DNA of 7,236 nucleotides from a bacterium (lineage in GTDB: Bacteria; SZUA-79; Acidulodesulfobacterales; Acidulodesulfobacteraceae). Each line of letters opens with the position of its first letter. The stretch's first letter is position 1. The notes under the pieces were generated by a model. That model saw only the letters and a program-made list of their open reading frames with translations. It was not told the origin of the DNA and made no database searches. Below, one piece after another: positions 1 through 5,906 of this stretch. Where the stretch lies: positions 1 to 7,236 of the forward strand of contig JAJYYS010000079.1 in NCBI GenBank assembly GCA_021800745.1, written 5' to 3'. The position numbers and the translations under genes are program-made.

Positions 1-1976
1 TTTTTGAATTAAACGATGCCGTTTTGGAATTCGACCTCGAGCCTAACAGGCCGGATTTATTCGGCGTTTTGGGATTTGCCTACGAATTATCCGCTATATT
101 GGATAAAGATACGGTTTTACCCGAACTATACGGCGGCATCGAATTTGAGCCTATAGGGAAATTTTCATCCAAGGAAAGCGAATTAGCAGTGAATGTAGAA
201 AATAAAGACTTAGTTCCGTCCTATATCGCGGTTAAGATTTCAGGAGTAAAAATAAAGGAATCGGGCATGGATATTAAAAATAAATTGCTCAAGGGCGGTA
301 TCAGGCCTATCAATAATATAGTGGATTTAACCAATATCGTTATGCTTGAAACGGCTCAACCCCTCCATGCATTCGATGCGGGAAAACTGGACGGCTGTAA
401 GATTATCGCAAGGCATGCCAAAGAAGGCGAATCGGTTATTTCTATAGACGGCAAGGAGAGAAAATTATCCGGCTCGGATATCGTTATAGCCGATAAAAAT
501 AAGATTATTGCCATTGCCGGAGTTATGGGCTCATTGAACAGCGAAATCGACGAAAATACCGCCGATATTATAGTCGAAGCGGCAAATTTCAACATGTCGA
601 GCGTAAGAAAAACATCAAGGACTCTATCTCTAAGAACCGATGCTTCGACGCGCTTTGAAAAAGGCCTTCATCCGTCTTTAAGCATATTAGGAATAAGGCG
701 CTTTTTGCATCTTCTCGATAAATATGCCGCAGGCTTTAACGTTTCCTGCCATGCCTACGATATAAGTGAATTCGGCAGACCGAAAATTTATGAAATAAAA
801 TTAAATGATTTGTCCGATTTTCTTGGAGATTCTGCAGTAAAAAATAAAGCATCACGTTTTTTATCGCGGCTTGGATATCAGATTATAGATAATAAATCTG
901 AAAATACGGAGGGCGGAGGAAGCATATCGGTTATACCGCCTTATTTCAGAAGCGATATAGCCGAAGACGTTAATATTTACGAGGACGTATTCAGAATTTA
1001 CGGTTACGATAATATTAAATCCTCCGTTCCATCCGGCATTTTAAGGCCGCCTCAAAAGAATTTAAACTTTGAAACATCTATGTTTTTCAGAAATTTATTA
1101 AGGTGCAGCGGATTTATCGAGATTATTTCACCATCGCTTACCGGAGAAAAAGAGATAAGCGTTTCAATATCGGGCGGCGATAAAGCCGGGGTTCTGGAGC
1201 TTAAAAATCCCGTATCGAAAGATTATTCGTTTTTTAGAATCAGCATAATACCGGATTTATTAAAGGCTGTATCGCAAAATTCTAAAAAATATAAAAATAT
1301 CAAAATATTTGAAATCGGAAAAATTTATACCGGAGAGGAGTCTGAGATATATCCGGTTGCGGAAAAAAATATTTTATGCGGAATCGTTTGTACGGGAATC
1401 AAGCATTCGAGCCGCGAGCCTGAATTTTATAACGGAAAAGGCGTAGTCGAATTTTTGCTCAAAGAATCGGGTATTAAAAAATTTGCGTTCAATAAAGTCG
1501 ATGCGAATGCGTTCTATAATGAAAATACAGTTCTAGAGATTTTAATAGCTAAAAATAGAGCCGGCGTTTTTGGAGAAATAAAGAAAGAAATTCTCGATGA
1601 GTTCAAGATAGAGCATAAAGTTTTTGCATTCGAGTTCCGTATCGATTTTATAAAAGATTTTATTTCCGGTAAAAAGTCTTTCATTCAGCTTAATAAATAT
1701 CCCGAAATAGAGCAGGATATTTCTATTGTTGCCGACTCCAGCATCGAATATGCTGCCGTGGAAAAATTCATCAAAGGTTTTTCGGCGCTTATCAAAAACG
1801 TGAGATTGGTTGAAGTTTATAACGGAAAGCAGATAAATGAAGGTAAAATATCTTTTCTTATAAGATATGACGCAATAGCGGAAGACAGAACTCTGACCAT
1901 GGAAGAAGTTAATTTATTGAGGGACGGCCTGCTGAAAGAGCTGAGCATCCGTTTCGGAATCACTCTAAGAAGTTAA
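1..1976 (+). CDS. pheT: Phenylalanine--tRNA ligase beta subunit, 5' truncated by window edge
   Basis: PheT is the beta chain of the cytoplasmic alpha2-beta2 enzyme that charges tRNA-Phe; it carries the B3/B4 editing domain that hydrolyses Tyr-tRNA-Phe and the domains that hold the tRNA. The reading frame is already open at base 3, and coding homology (DAVLEFDLEPNRPD) runs through the TTG at 24, so that TTG is not the start. About 657 residues are visible against a usual ~800, so roughly 150 N-terminal residues (OB-fold tRNA-binding region) lie upstream. In fragment numbering: B3/B4 around 67-232, with NNIVDLTN, QPLHAFD and LRTDASTRFEKG; B5 around 262-340, with FRSDIAEDVNIYEDVFRIYGY; the catalytic-like core around 347-547, with FRISIIPDLL and KIFEIGKIY; and the C-terminal FDX-ACB fold around 563-657, with KYPEIEQDISIV and DRTLTMEEVN. 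No frameshift or missing block is seen. pheS is expected just upstream but is outside the window. No clear terminator follows. Confidence 0.97.
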   Translation, partial: FELNDAVLEFDLEPNRPDLFGVLGFAYELSAILDKDTVLPELYGGIEFEPIGKFSSKESELAVNVENKDLVPSYIAVKISGVKIKESGMDIKNKLLKGGIRPINNIVDLTNIVMLETAQPLHAFDAGKLDGCKIIARHAKEGESVISIDGKERKLSGSDIVIADKNKIIAIAGVMGSLNSEIDENTADIIVEAANFNMSSVRKTSRTLSLRTDASTRFEKGLHPSLSILGIRRFLHLLDKYAAGFNVSCHAYDISEFGRPKIYEIKLNDLSDFLGDSAVKNKASRFLSRLGYQIIDNKSENTEGGGSISVIPPYFRSDIAEDVNIYEDVFRIYGYDNIKSSVPSGILRPPQKNLNFETSMFFRNLLRCSGFIEIISPSLTGEKEISVSISGGDKAGVLELKNPVSKDYSFFRISIIPDLLKAVSQNSKKYKNIKIFEIGKIYTGEESEIYPVAEKNILCGIVCTGIKHSSREPEFYNGKGVVEFLLKESGIKKFAFNKVDANAFYNENTVLEILIAKNRAGVFGEIKKEILDEFKIEHKVFAFEFRIDFIKDFISGKKSFIQLNKYPEIEQDISIVADSSIEYAAVEKFIKGFSALIKNVRLVEVYNGKQINEGKISFLIRYDAIAEDRTLTMEEVNLLRDGLLKELSIRFGITLRS

Positions 1977-1982
1977 AAAAAA

Positions 1983-2011
1983 TTGCATTTTTAACAAAAA
2001 AAAAATATAAT
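1983..2011 (+). promoter_or_regulatory. Candidate sigma70-type promoter for rseP-tsaB
   Basis: A perfect -10 box TATAAT lies at 2006-2011, and TTGCAT at 1983-1988 sits exactly 17 bases upstream. TTGCAT matches the -35 consensus only in the TTG. The expected transcript start near 2018 leaves a leader of about 47 bases before the rseP ATG. The region is extremely AT-rich, so chance matches to TATAAT are likely, but the exact spacing and position just after the pheT stop make it the best promoter candidate in the window. Confidence 0.5.
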
Positions 2012-2064
2012 ACAATATATTAATATTGGAAAAATATAAAATTTTTAATAAATAAAAATAAATT

Positions 2065-3144
2065 ATGATTAACGGAATTATTTACGACATCGTTGCTTTT
2101 CTCATTGTAATAAGCATAATCGTCCTTATCCACGAGTTCGGACATTTCATAGTCGCAAAAAAACTTGGTGTCAAGGTCGAAAAGTTTTCCCTTGGTTTTG
2201 GCCCTAAGGTTTTCGGAAAGCAAATAGGAGAAACGGAATACGTTATTTCCGCACTTCCTTTAGGAGGATATGTTAAACTCCTCGGCGAAGACCCTTCGGA
2301 GGATCTGCCTCCGGAAGATCAAAAACGCTCTTACAGCAACCTGCCGCCTTACAAAAAATTTTTAATTATTTTTTTCGGACCTTTTTTTAATTTCGTATTG
2401 GCCGCCGCAATATTTACCGTTATTTTTATGGGAGGCAGACCGGTTTTAAAGCCGGTTATAGGCGGAGTCATGAAAGGTATGCCTGCTGTAAAAGCCGGCC
2501 TGAAAAAAGGCGATATAGTTACAAGCATTAACGGAATAAAGATTAATTCATGGGCGGGTTTGTCAAAATATATAGAAAAATTCGGCAAGGATACAATAAC
2601 CTTAGGAATTAAAGAAAACAACATATATAAAAAAGTGGTTTTAAAACCGGAATTGACTTCTGGCTTAAATATTTACCGTCAGAAGATAAAAAGATATATT
2701 ATAGGAATAACCCCTTCTAATAAAGCTGTTTTTTATAAACGCACCGGTTTATTGAATTCTTTTTACTCCGCTGTAAAAGAAATCTGGTTTGTTATATATA
2801 TTACAGTGGTAAGTCTTTTCTATCTAATAGCGGGAAAACTTCCGGCGAGCGATCTGGGAGGACCTATAATGATAGCCCAGCTTTCGGGAAGAGCGGCAAG
2901 TCTCGGAGTTTCCGGCTTTTTTTATTTCATAGCATTTATAAGCGTTAATATAGGACTTGTAAATTTATTTCCCATACCTGCGTTAGACGGGGGGCATTTA
3001 TTATTCTCTTTAATAGAAATGGTAAAGAGGGGGCCTTTAAGCGTAAAATTTCAGGAAACTGCGGCAAAAGTCGGGTTTGCACTTTTAATTATGCTTCTGC
3101 TGTTCGTTTCTTATAATGACATAATAAGAGTTATAAAAACATAA
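2065..3144 (+). CDS. rseP: RIP metalloprotease RseP (site-2 protease family), single PDZ
   Basis: This is an inner-membrane zinc protease of the site-2 family that cuts transmembrane segments of substrates such as anti-sigma factors. In E. coli RseP acts in the sigmaE envelope stress pathway; the substrate here is unknown. The 359 residues show the zinc motif HEFGH (23-27) inside the first hydrophobic helix, and SLGFGPKVFG and PLGGYVKLLGE (family signatures) after it. A second membrane segment lies around 98-124 with GPFFNF (105-110), and one PDZ domain around 128-195 (KAGLKKGD, INGIKI). The third zinc-ligand motif NLFPIPALDGGH (300-311, Asp308) and a last helix around 335-350 follow. E. coli RseP is ~450 residues with two PDZ domains; the shorter one-PDZ form is common in other bacteria. 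The ATG is placed correctly for the family, but no Shine-Dalgarno sequence precedes it. tsaB follows after one base, so the two are probably co-transcribed. Confidence 0.95.
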   Translation: MINGIIYDIVAFLIVISIIVLIHEFGHFIVAKKLGVKVEKFSLGFGPKVFGKQIGETEYVISALPLGGYVKLLGEDPSEDLPPEDQKRSYSNLPPYKKFLIIFFGPFFNFVLAAAIFTVIFMGGRPVLKPVIGGVMKGMPAVKAGLKKGDIVTSINGIKINSWAGLSKYIEKFGKDTITLGIKENNIYKKVVLKPELTSGLNIYRQKIKRYIIGITPSNKAVFYKRTGLLNSFYSAVKEIWFVIYITVVSLFYLIAGKLPASDLGGPIMIAQLSGRAASLGVSGFFYFIAFISVNIGLVNLFPIPALDGGHLLFSLIEMVKRGPLSVKFQETAAKVGFALLIMLLLFVSYNDIIRVIKT

Positions 3145-3145
3145 G

Positions 3146-3853
3146 ATGTTTTTGTTGTCGATAGACAGTTCAAGCGGATATTCCAGTGTATTAATTATGG
3201 ATGAAAATTTCAATAAGATTTCCGAGTCCGTTTCGGACTTTCACGAGAAACATTCTATACTGATATTTAAGCAATTAGACGAAGTAATGCAAAAAGCTGG
3301 CGTTAAATTAAGCGATTTAACCGGAATATCAGTTATTTTAGGCCCCGGTTCTTATACCGGCATCAGAGTTTCTTTGACAATCGCAAAAACATTATCTTAT
3401 GTTTTAGGAATAAATATTACAGGCGTGGAAAGTTTATTAGTCTGCGCATATTCGCTTGCCAAAAACAGAGCCGGCGCTAAGGATATCATAGCTGTAAAAG
3501 ACGCCGCTAAAGGCCGCTATTATGTATCCGAATATTTTGCCGAAAAAGAAAATTTTACGCAGCGGCTTAAAATCAGCCTTTTAAATATGGCCGAACTTAA
3601 ATCGTTTGTCGAAAATAGGGCAGATAAGCAGTCCGTTGTTTACGGCTTCAATAAAGAAAAGGACTATGAAAAATTTAGAGAGGAATTAGAGAGCATAAAT
3701 TTGCCTGAGCCTTTTGATTTAAAGCAGAGCGCTTATTTTGCTTCAATGTACGCTTTAGAAAATAGAATAGGGGCGGATTTAAGTCCGTCTGCGCAAATAA
3801 AATACGCCGAAGAGTTATCGCCTTATTATGTTTACGGCAACGGACCTTTTTAA
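3146..3853 (+). CDS. tsaB: tRNA threonylcarbamoyladenosine biosynthesis protein TsaB
   Basis: TsaB (YeaZ) is an ASKHA-fold scaffold that pairs with TsaD and, with TsaE, transfers the threonylcarbamoyl group to A37 of ANN-decoding tRNAs (t6A) in the cytoplasm. The 235 residues are the normal length. The N-terminal strand LLSIDSSSGYSSVLI (3-17) matches the family's first beta hairpin, EKHS (34-37) matches the conserved His region, and GPGSYTGIRVSL (66-77) followed by AKTLSYVLGI is the family signature. The C-terminus ends with a PYYV segment like the family's usual PxYxR tail. The start lies one base after the rseP stop. Only a weak AAGAG 15 bases upstream could act as a ribosome site, so translation is probably coupled to rseP. 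TsaD, TsaE and RimI are not in the window, and no RimI fusion is seen. Confidence 0.93.
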   Translation: MFLLSIDSSSGYSSVLIMDENFNKISESVSDFHEKHSILIFKQLDEVMQKAGVKLSDLTGISVILGPGSYTGIRVSLTIAKTLSYVLGINITGVESLLVCAYSLAKNRAGAKDIIAVKDAAKGRYYVSEYFAEKENFTQRLKISLLNMAELKSFVENRADKQSVVYGFNKEKDYEKFREELESINLPEPFDLKQSAYFASMYALENRIGADLSPSAQIKYAEELSPYYVYGNGPF

Positions 3854-3867
3854 AAAATTATTAATTC

Positions 3868-3880
3868 TTTAGTCACTAAA
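3868..3880. repeat. Perfect 13-base palindrome upstream of the DUF465-like gene
   Basis: TTTAGTCACTAAA reads as TTTAGT-C-ACTAAA, a perfect 6-base dyad around one central base. It ends at the base where the next inverted repeat begins and lies about 20 bases upstream of a TATAAT box, where a regulator or the -35 region would sit. It could be an operator half of a double site, or chance in AT-rich DNA. No regulator family is recognised. Confidence 0.4.
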
Positions 3881-3896
3881 AGTTGCAAAGCAACTT
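3880..3896 (+). repeat. Perfect 7-bp inverted repeat with AAA loop
   Basis: AAGTTGCAAAGCAACTT forms a perfect 7-base-pair stem with a three-base loop, 26 bases after the tsaB stop. As RNA it could stabilise the 3' end of the rseP-tsaB message. It is not followed by a T-run (the next bases are AATTATAAT), so it is a poor intrinsic terminator. As DNA it could be a protein-binding dyad just upstream of the -10 box at 3900-3905. Confidence 0.5.
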
Positions 3897-3899
3897 AAT

Positions 3900-3905
3900 T
3901 ATAAT
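3900..3905 (+). promoter_or_regulatory. Candidate -10 box for the DUF465-like gene
   Basis: TATAAT is a perfect -10 hexamer 23 bases before the preferred ATG at 3929. No convincing -35 box exists at 16-18 bases; that region instead carries the two palindromes, which would fit an activator-dependent or weak promoter. A transcript start near 3912 would leave a short leader holding the ribosome site, which also argues against the ATG at 3914. AT richness makes a chance match possible. Confidence 0.35.
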
Positions 3906-3915
3906 ATATAAATAT

Positions 3916-3922
3916 GAGGAGG
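3916..3922 (+). promoter_or_regulatory. Strong Shine-Dalgarno that fixes the start at 3929
   Basis: GAGGAGG lies six bases before the ATG at 3929. An in-frame ATG at 3914 overlaps this site and would encode part of it as codons, so the downstream ATG is preferred. It is the strongest ribosome site in the window. Confidence 0.8.
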
Positions 3923-3928
3923 CTGTTT

Positions 3929-4162
3929 ATGCAGTTTTTAGATGAAGCCGAAAAAAAAATGGCGGAATCTCTTGCCGCCGGCGATGAAAGTTTTAAGAAG
4001 ATATACAAGGAACATATGGAAATAGAAAAAATGTTAAATAAATACAGTACTAAGCCTTTTTTGACACCGGACGAGCAGAAAACCATAAAAGAGCTTAAAT
4101 TAAAAAAACTTAACGGCAACGATATAATGAAAAAAATTATTAAAGAAAAAATTTCTGGATAA
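3929..4162 (+). CDS. YdcH/DUF465-like small protein, function unknown
   Basis: The predicted product is a 77-residue, lysine-rich cytoplasmic protein with no signal peptide, membrane segment or cysteine. The central and C-terminal part has the layout of the DUF465 (YdcH) family: an EEHxELE-like helix (here KEHMEIEKMLNK, 28-38), a short turn with LTPDEQ (45-50), then a basic helix KELKLKKLNGNDIMKKIIKE (54-73) resembling the family's KxLKKxKLxxKD pattern. Family members are small helical hairpins found mainly in proteobacteria, without an agreed function. The start at 3929 is chosen from the GAGGAGG six bases upstream; the ATG at 3914 would add five residues (MRRLF). The gene stands apart from tsaB (75-base gap) and ilvD (70-base gap), so it may be its own transcript. 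The family call is from pattern memory, not a search. Confidence 0.75.
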   Translation: MQFLDEAEKKMAESLAAGDESFKKIYKEHMEIEKMLNKYSTKPFLTPDEQKTIKELKLKKLNGNDIMKKIIKEKISG

Positions 4163-4175
4163 ATTAAAACGAGTA

Positions 4176-4196
4176 TAAGTTCGGACTTAATTTTTT
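4176..4196 (+). terminator. Weak intrinsic terminator candidate after the DUF465-like gene
   Basis: TAAGT (4176-4180) pairs with ACTTA (4185-4189) around a TCGG loop, followed by A and a run of six T (4191-4196). The stem is only five pairs and mostly A-T, so termination would be weak. An alternative A-T-only pairing of AAATTAA (4161-4167) with TTAATTT (4187-4193) also exists. It lies 14 bases after the stop codon, where a terminator would be expected, and would partly separate this gene from ilvD. Confidence 0.35.
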
Positions 4197-4219
4197 CATA
4201 TAGTAAACAATTAATATCT

Positions 4220-4224
4220 AAGGA
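4220..4224 (+). promoter_or_regulatory. Ribosome binding site of ilvD
   Basis: AAGGA lies eight bases before the ATG at 4233, the same sequence and spacing seen before ilvB. This supports the chosen start. Confidence 0.7.
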
Positions 4225-4232
4225 TAAATTTT

Positions 4233-5903
4233 ATGAAAAGCAATAATATCAAAGAAGGAATAGATAGAACTCCCCATAGGTCGCTTTTGTATGCAACGGG
4301 GATAGCCAAAAGCGAAATGAAAAAACCTTTTATAGGCATTGCTTCCAGCTTTACCGATTTAATACCGGGGCATGTAGGCATAAGGGATTTGGAAAGAGCC
4401 GCCGAAAACGGTGTTTATAGCAACGGAGGACATCCTTTCGTTTTTGGGATTCCAGGTATTTGCGACGGAGTCGCCATGGGTCACTTAGGCATGCACTATT
4501 CGCTGCCTTCCAGAGAGCTTATCGCCGATATGATAGAGACCGTGTCCGAGGCGCACTGTCTAGACGGACTTATTCTTTTAACTAATTGCGATAAAATCAC
4601 TCCGGGCATGCTTATGGCTTCCCTGCGCCTTAATATTCCGTCTGTGGTCGTTACCGCAGGACCCATGCTTTCCGGCCACTATCACGGCAACAGACTTTCT
4701 TTTGTAAGAGATACTTTTGAAGCGGTTGCAAAATTCAGAATAAAAGAAATAACCGAAAAAGAGCTTAATGACCTGGAAATGTGTGCTTGTCCTGGGCAGG
4801 GGTCATGCCAGGGTCTTTATACCGCCAACACAATGGCGTGCTTGACGGAAGTTTTAGGTATGTCTTTGCCTGGCGCGGGAACGGCTCTTGCCGGTTCGGC
4901 GATAAAGAAAAGAATGGCTTTTGAAAGCGGCGCAAGGGTTGTTGAACTCGTAAAGGACGGAATACGTCCCAGGGATATAGTAACGCTGGATTCTTTTAAA
5001 AATGCTATAGCCGTAGATATGGCTCTCGGAGGGTCTTCTAATTCTGTCCTGCATCTTCTTGCCATTGCAAATGAAGCCGGAATAAAATTGGATTTAAAAC
5101 TATTTGACGAGATTTCAAAGAATACTCCGCAGTTAACCAGTTTAAGACCAGCGGGAGAGTATTTTTTAGAAGACCTTGATTTTGCCGGCGGAATACCTTC
5201 CCTGCTTTATGAGTTAAAAAGTATTATAAACCTTAATCCTATTAACGTTTCCGGAAAATCCGTAAGCGAAATAATATCAGGAGTTAATTACGTCAATAAC
5301 GAAGTTATAAGAAAAATAAGCAATCCTTACCGCAATGAAGGCGGAATAGCCGTTCTTTACGGTAATTTAGCCCCAAACGGCGCTATAATAAAATCCAGCG
5401 GGGTAAGCCCCTCGATGATGAAGTTCGTCGGAAATGCGGCGGTTTATGACAGCGAAGAATCGGCAATGGAAAATATTTCTAAAGGCGCCGTTAAAGAAGG
5501 CGACGTCGTGGTCATAAGATATGAAGGACCTAAGGGCGGACCGGGAATGAGGGAAATGCTCGCGCCTACTTCTCAGATAGTAGGAATGGGTCTCGGAGAA
5601 AAAGTCGCTCTTATTACGGACGGAAGATTTTCCGGCGGAACAAGAGGTCCTTGTATCGGTCACATATCGCCCGAAGCCCAGGAAGGAGGACCTATCGCTC
5701 TTTTAAATAACGGCGATAAGATTGAAATAGACGTTGCCGCCAGGAAACTGAACATACTTGTTCCGGATGAGGAGCTTAATAAAAGAAAGCTGAAAATTTC
5801 TAAAAAACCTAAAAAAATCGATTACGGTTATTTATCTAGATACGCTGATATGGTTTCATCCGCCGATGAGGGCGCGATAGTCAATAGAAATATAAGGAAA
5901 TAA
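4233..5903 (+). CDS. ilvD: Dihydroxy-acid dehydratase IlvD
   Basis: IlvD is a cytoplasmic iron-sulfur enzyme that dehydrates 2,3-dihydroxyisovalerate and 2,3-dihydroxy-3-methylvalerate to the 2-keto acids that give valine, leucine and isoleucine. At 556 residues it matches the short form of the family (E. coli ~616). Visible signatures: [16 protein letters not shown] (38-53), [20 protein letters not shown] (77-96, Asp78 a likely Mg ligand), [19 protein letters not shown] (118-136, Cys119 cluster ligand and Lys121), [19 protein letters not shown] (186-204, Cys192 cluster ligand), GGSSN, then [15 protein letters not shown] and [12 protein letters not shown] in the C-terminal domain. The position equivalent to the first cysteine of [2Fe-2S] members (PCN) is Gly46 (PGH), as in E. 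coli IlvD, which carries an oxygen-sensitive [4Fe-4S] cluster; the same cluster is inferred here. The canonical PTCGSC is PGQGSC. The close relative Edd is unlikely given the ilvB neighbour three bases downstream. No leader peptide or T-box is visible upstream. Confidence 0.96.
   Translation: MKSNNIKEGIDRTPHRSLLYATGIAKSEMKKPFIGIASSFTDLIPGHVGIRDLERAAENGVYSNGGHPFVFGIPGICDGVAMGHLGMHYSLPSRELIADMIETVSEAHCLDGLILLTNCDKITPGMLMASLRLNIPSVVVTAGPMLSGHYHGNRLSFVRDTFEAVAKFRIKEITEKELNDLEMCACPGQGSCQGLYTANTMACLTEVLGMSLPGAGTALAGSAIKKRMAFESGARVVELVKDGIRPRDIVTLDSFKNAIAVDMALGGSSNSVLHLLAIANEAGIKLDLKLFDEISKNTPQLTSLRPAGEYFLEDLDFAGGIPSLLYELKSIINLNPINVSGKSVSEIISGVNYVNNEVIRKISNPYRNEGGIAVLYGNLAPNGAIIKSSGVSPSMMKFVGNAAVYDSEESAMENISKGAVKEGDVVVIRYEGPKGGPGMREMLAPTSQIVGMGLGEKVALITDGRFSGGTRGPCIGHISPEAQEGGPIALLNNGDKIEIDVAARKLNILVPDEELNKRKLKISKKPKKIDYGYLSRYADMVSSADEGAIVNRNIRK
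5894..5898 (+). promoter_or_regulatory. Ribosome binding site of ilvB, inside the ilvD 3' end
   Basis: AAGGA sits within the last codons of ilvD, eight bases before the ATG at 5907. It supports 5907 over the in-frame ATG at 5934, where the family homology ([10 protein letters not shown]) begins. Confidence 0.7.
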
Positions 5904-5906
5904 AAT

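Noticed and set aside
24..26. TTG at 24 as the start of pheT
   Set aside because: The frame is open and conserved upstream of it (DAVLEF before the PNRPD motif), and the family needs about 150 more N-terminal residues; this is an edge truncation.
2020..2223. Minus-strand ORF over the rseP start region
   Set aside because: It is antisense to the conserved HEFGH region, has low-complexity sequence, and matches no family I recognise.
3871..3887. Possible sigma54 promoter (AGTCAC...TTGCA)
   Set aside because: The invariant GG of the -24 element is missing, and the spacing between CAC and TTGC is six bases where five are required.
3914..3928. ATG at 3914 as start of the DUF465-like gene
   Set aside because: It overlaps the GAGGAGG ribosome site that is ideally placed for the ATG at 3929, and no SD precedes it.
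4817..5065. Overlapping minus-strand ORFs within ilvD
   Set aside because: They are opposite a strongly conserved IlvD reading frame and show no recognisable domain; they are shadows of ilvD.
5367..5663. Minus-strand ORF of 98 codons inside ilvD
   Set aside because: It lies antisense to the conserved C-terminal IlvD motifs, and its Ser/Arg/His-rich product resembles no known family.
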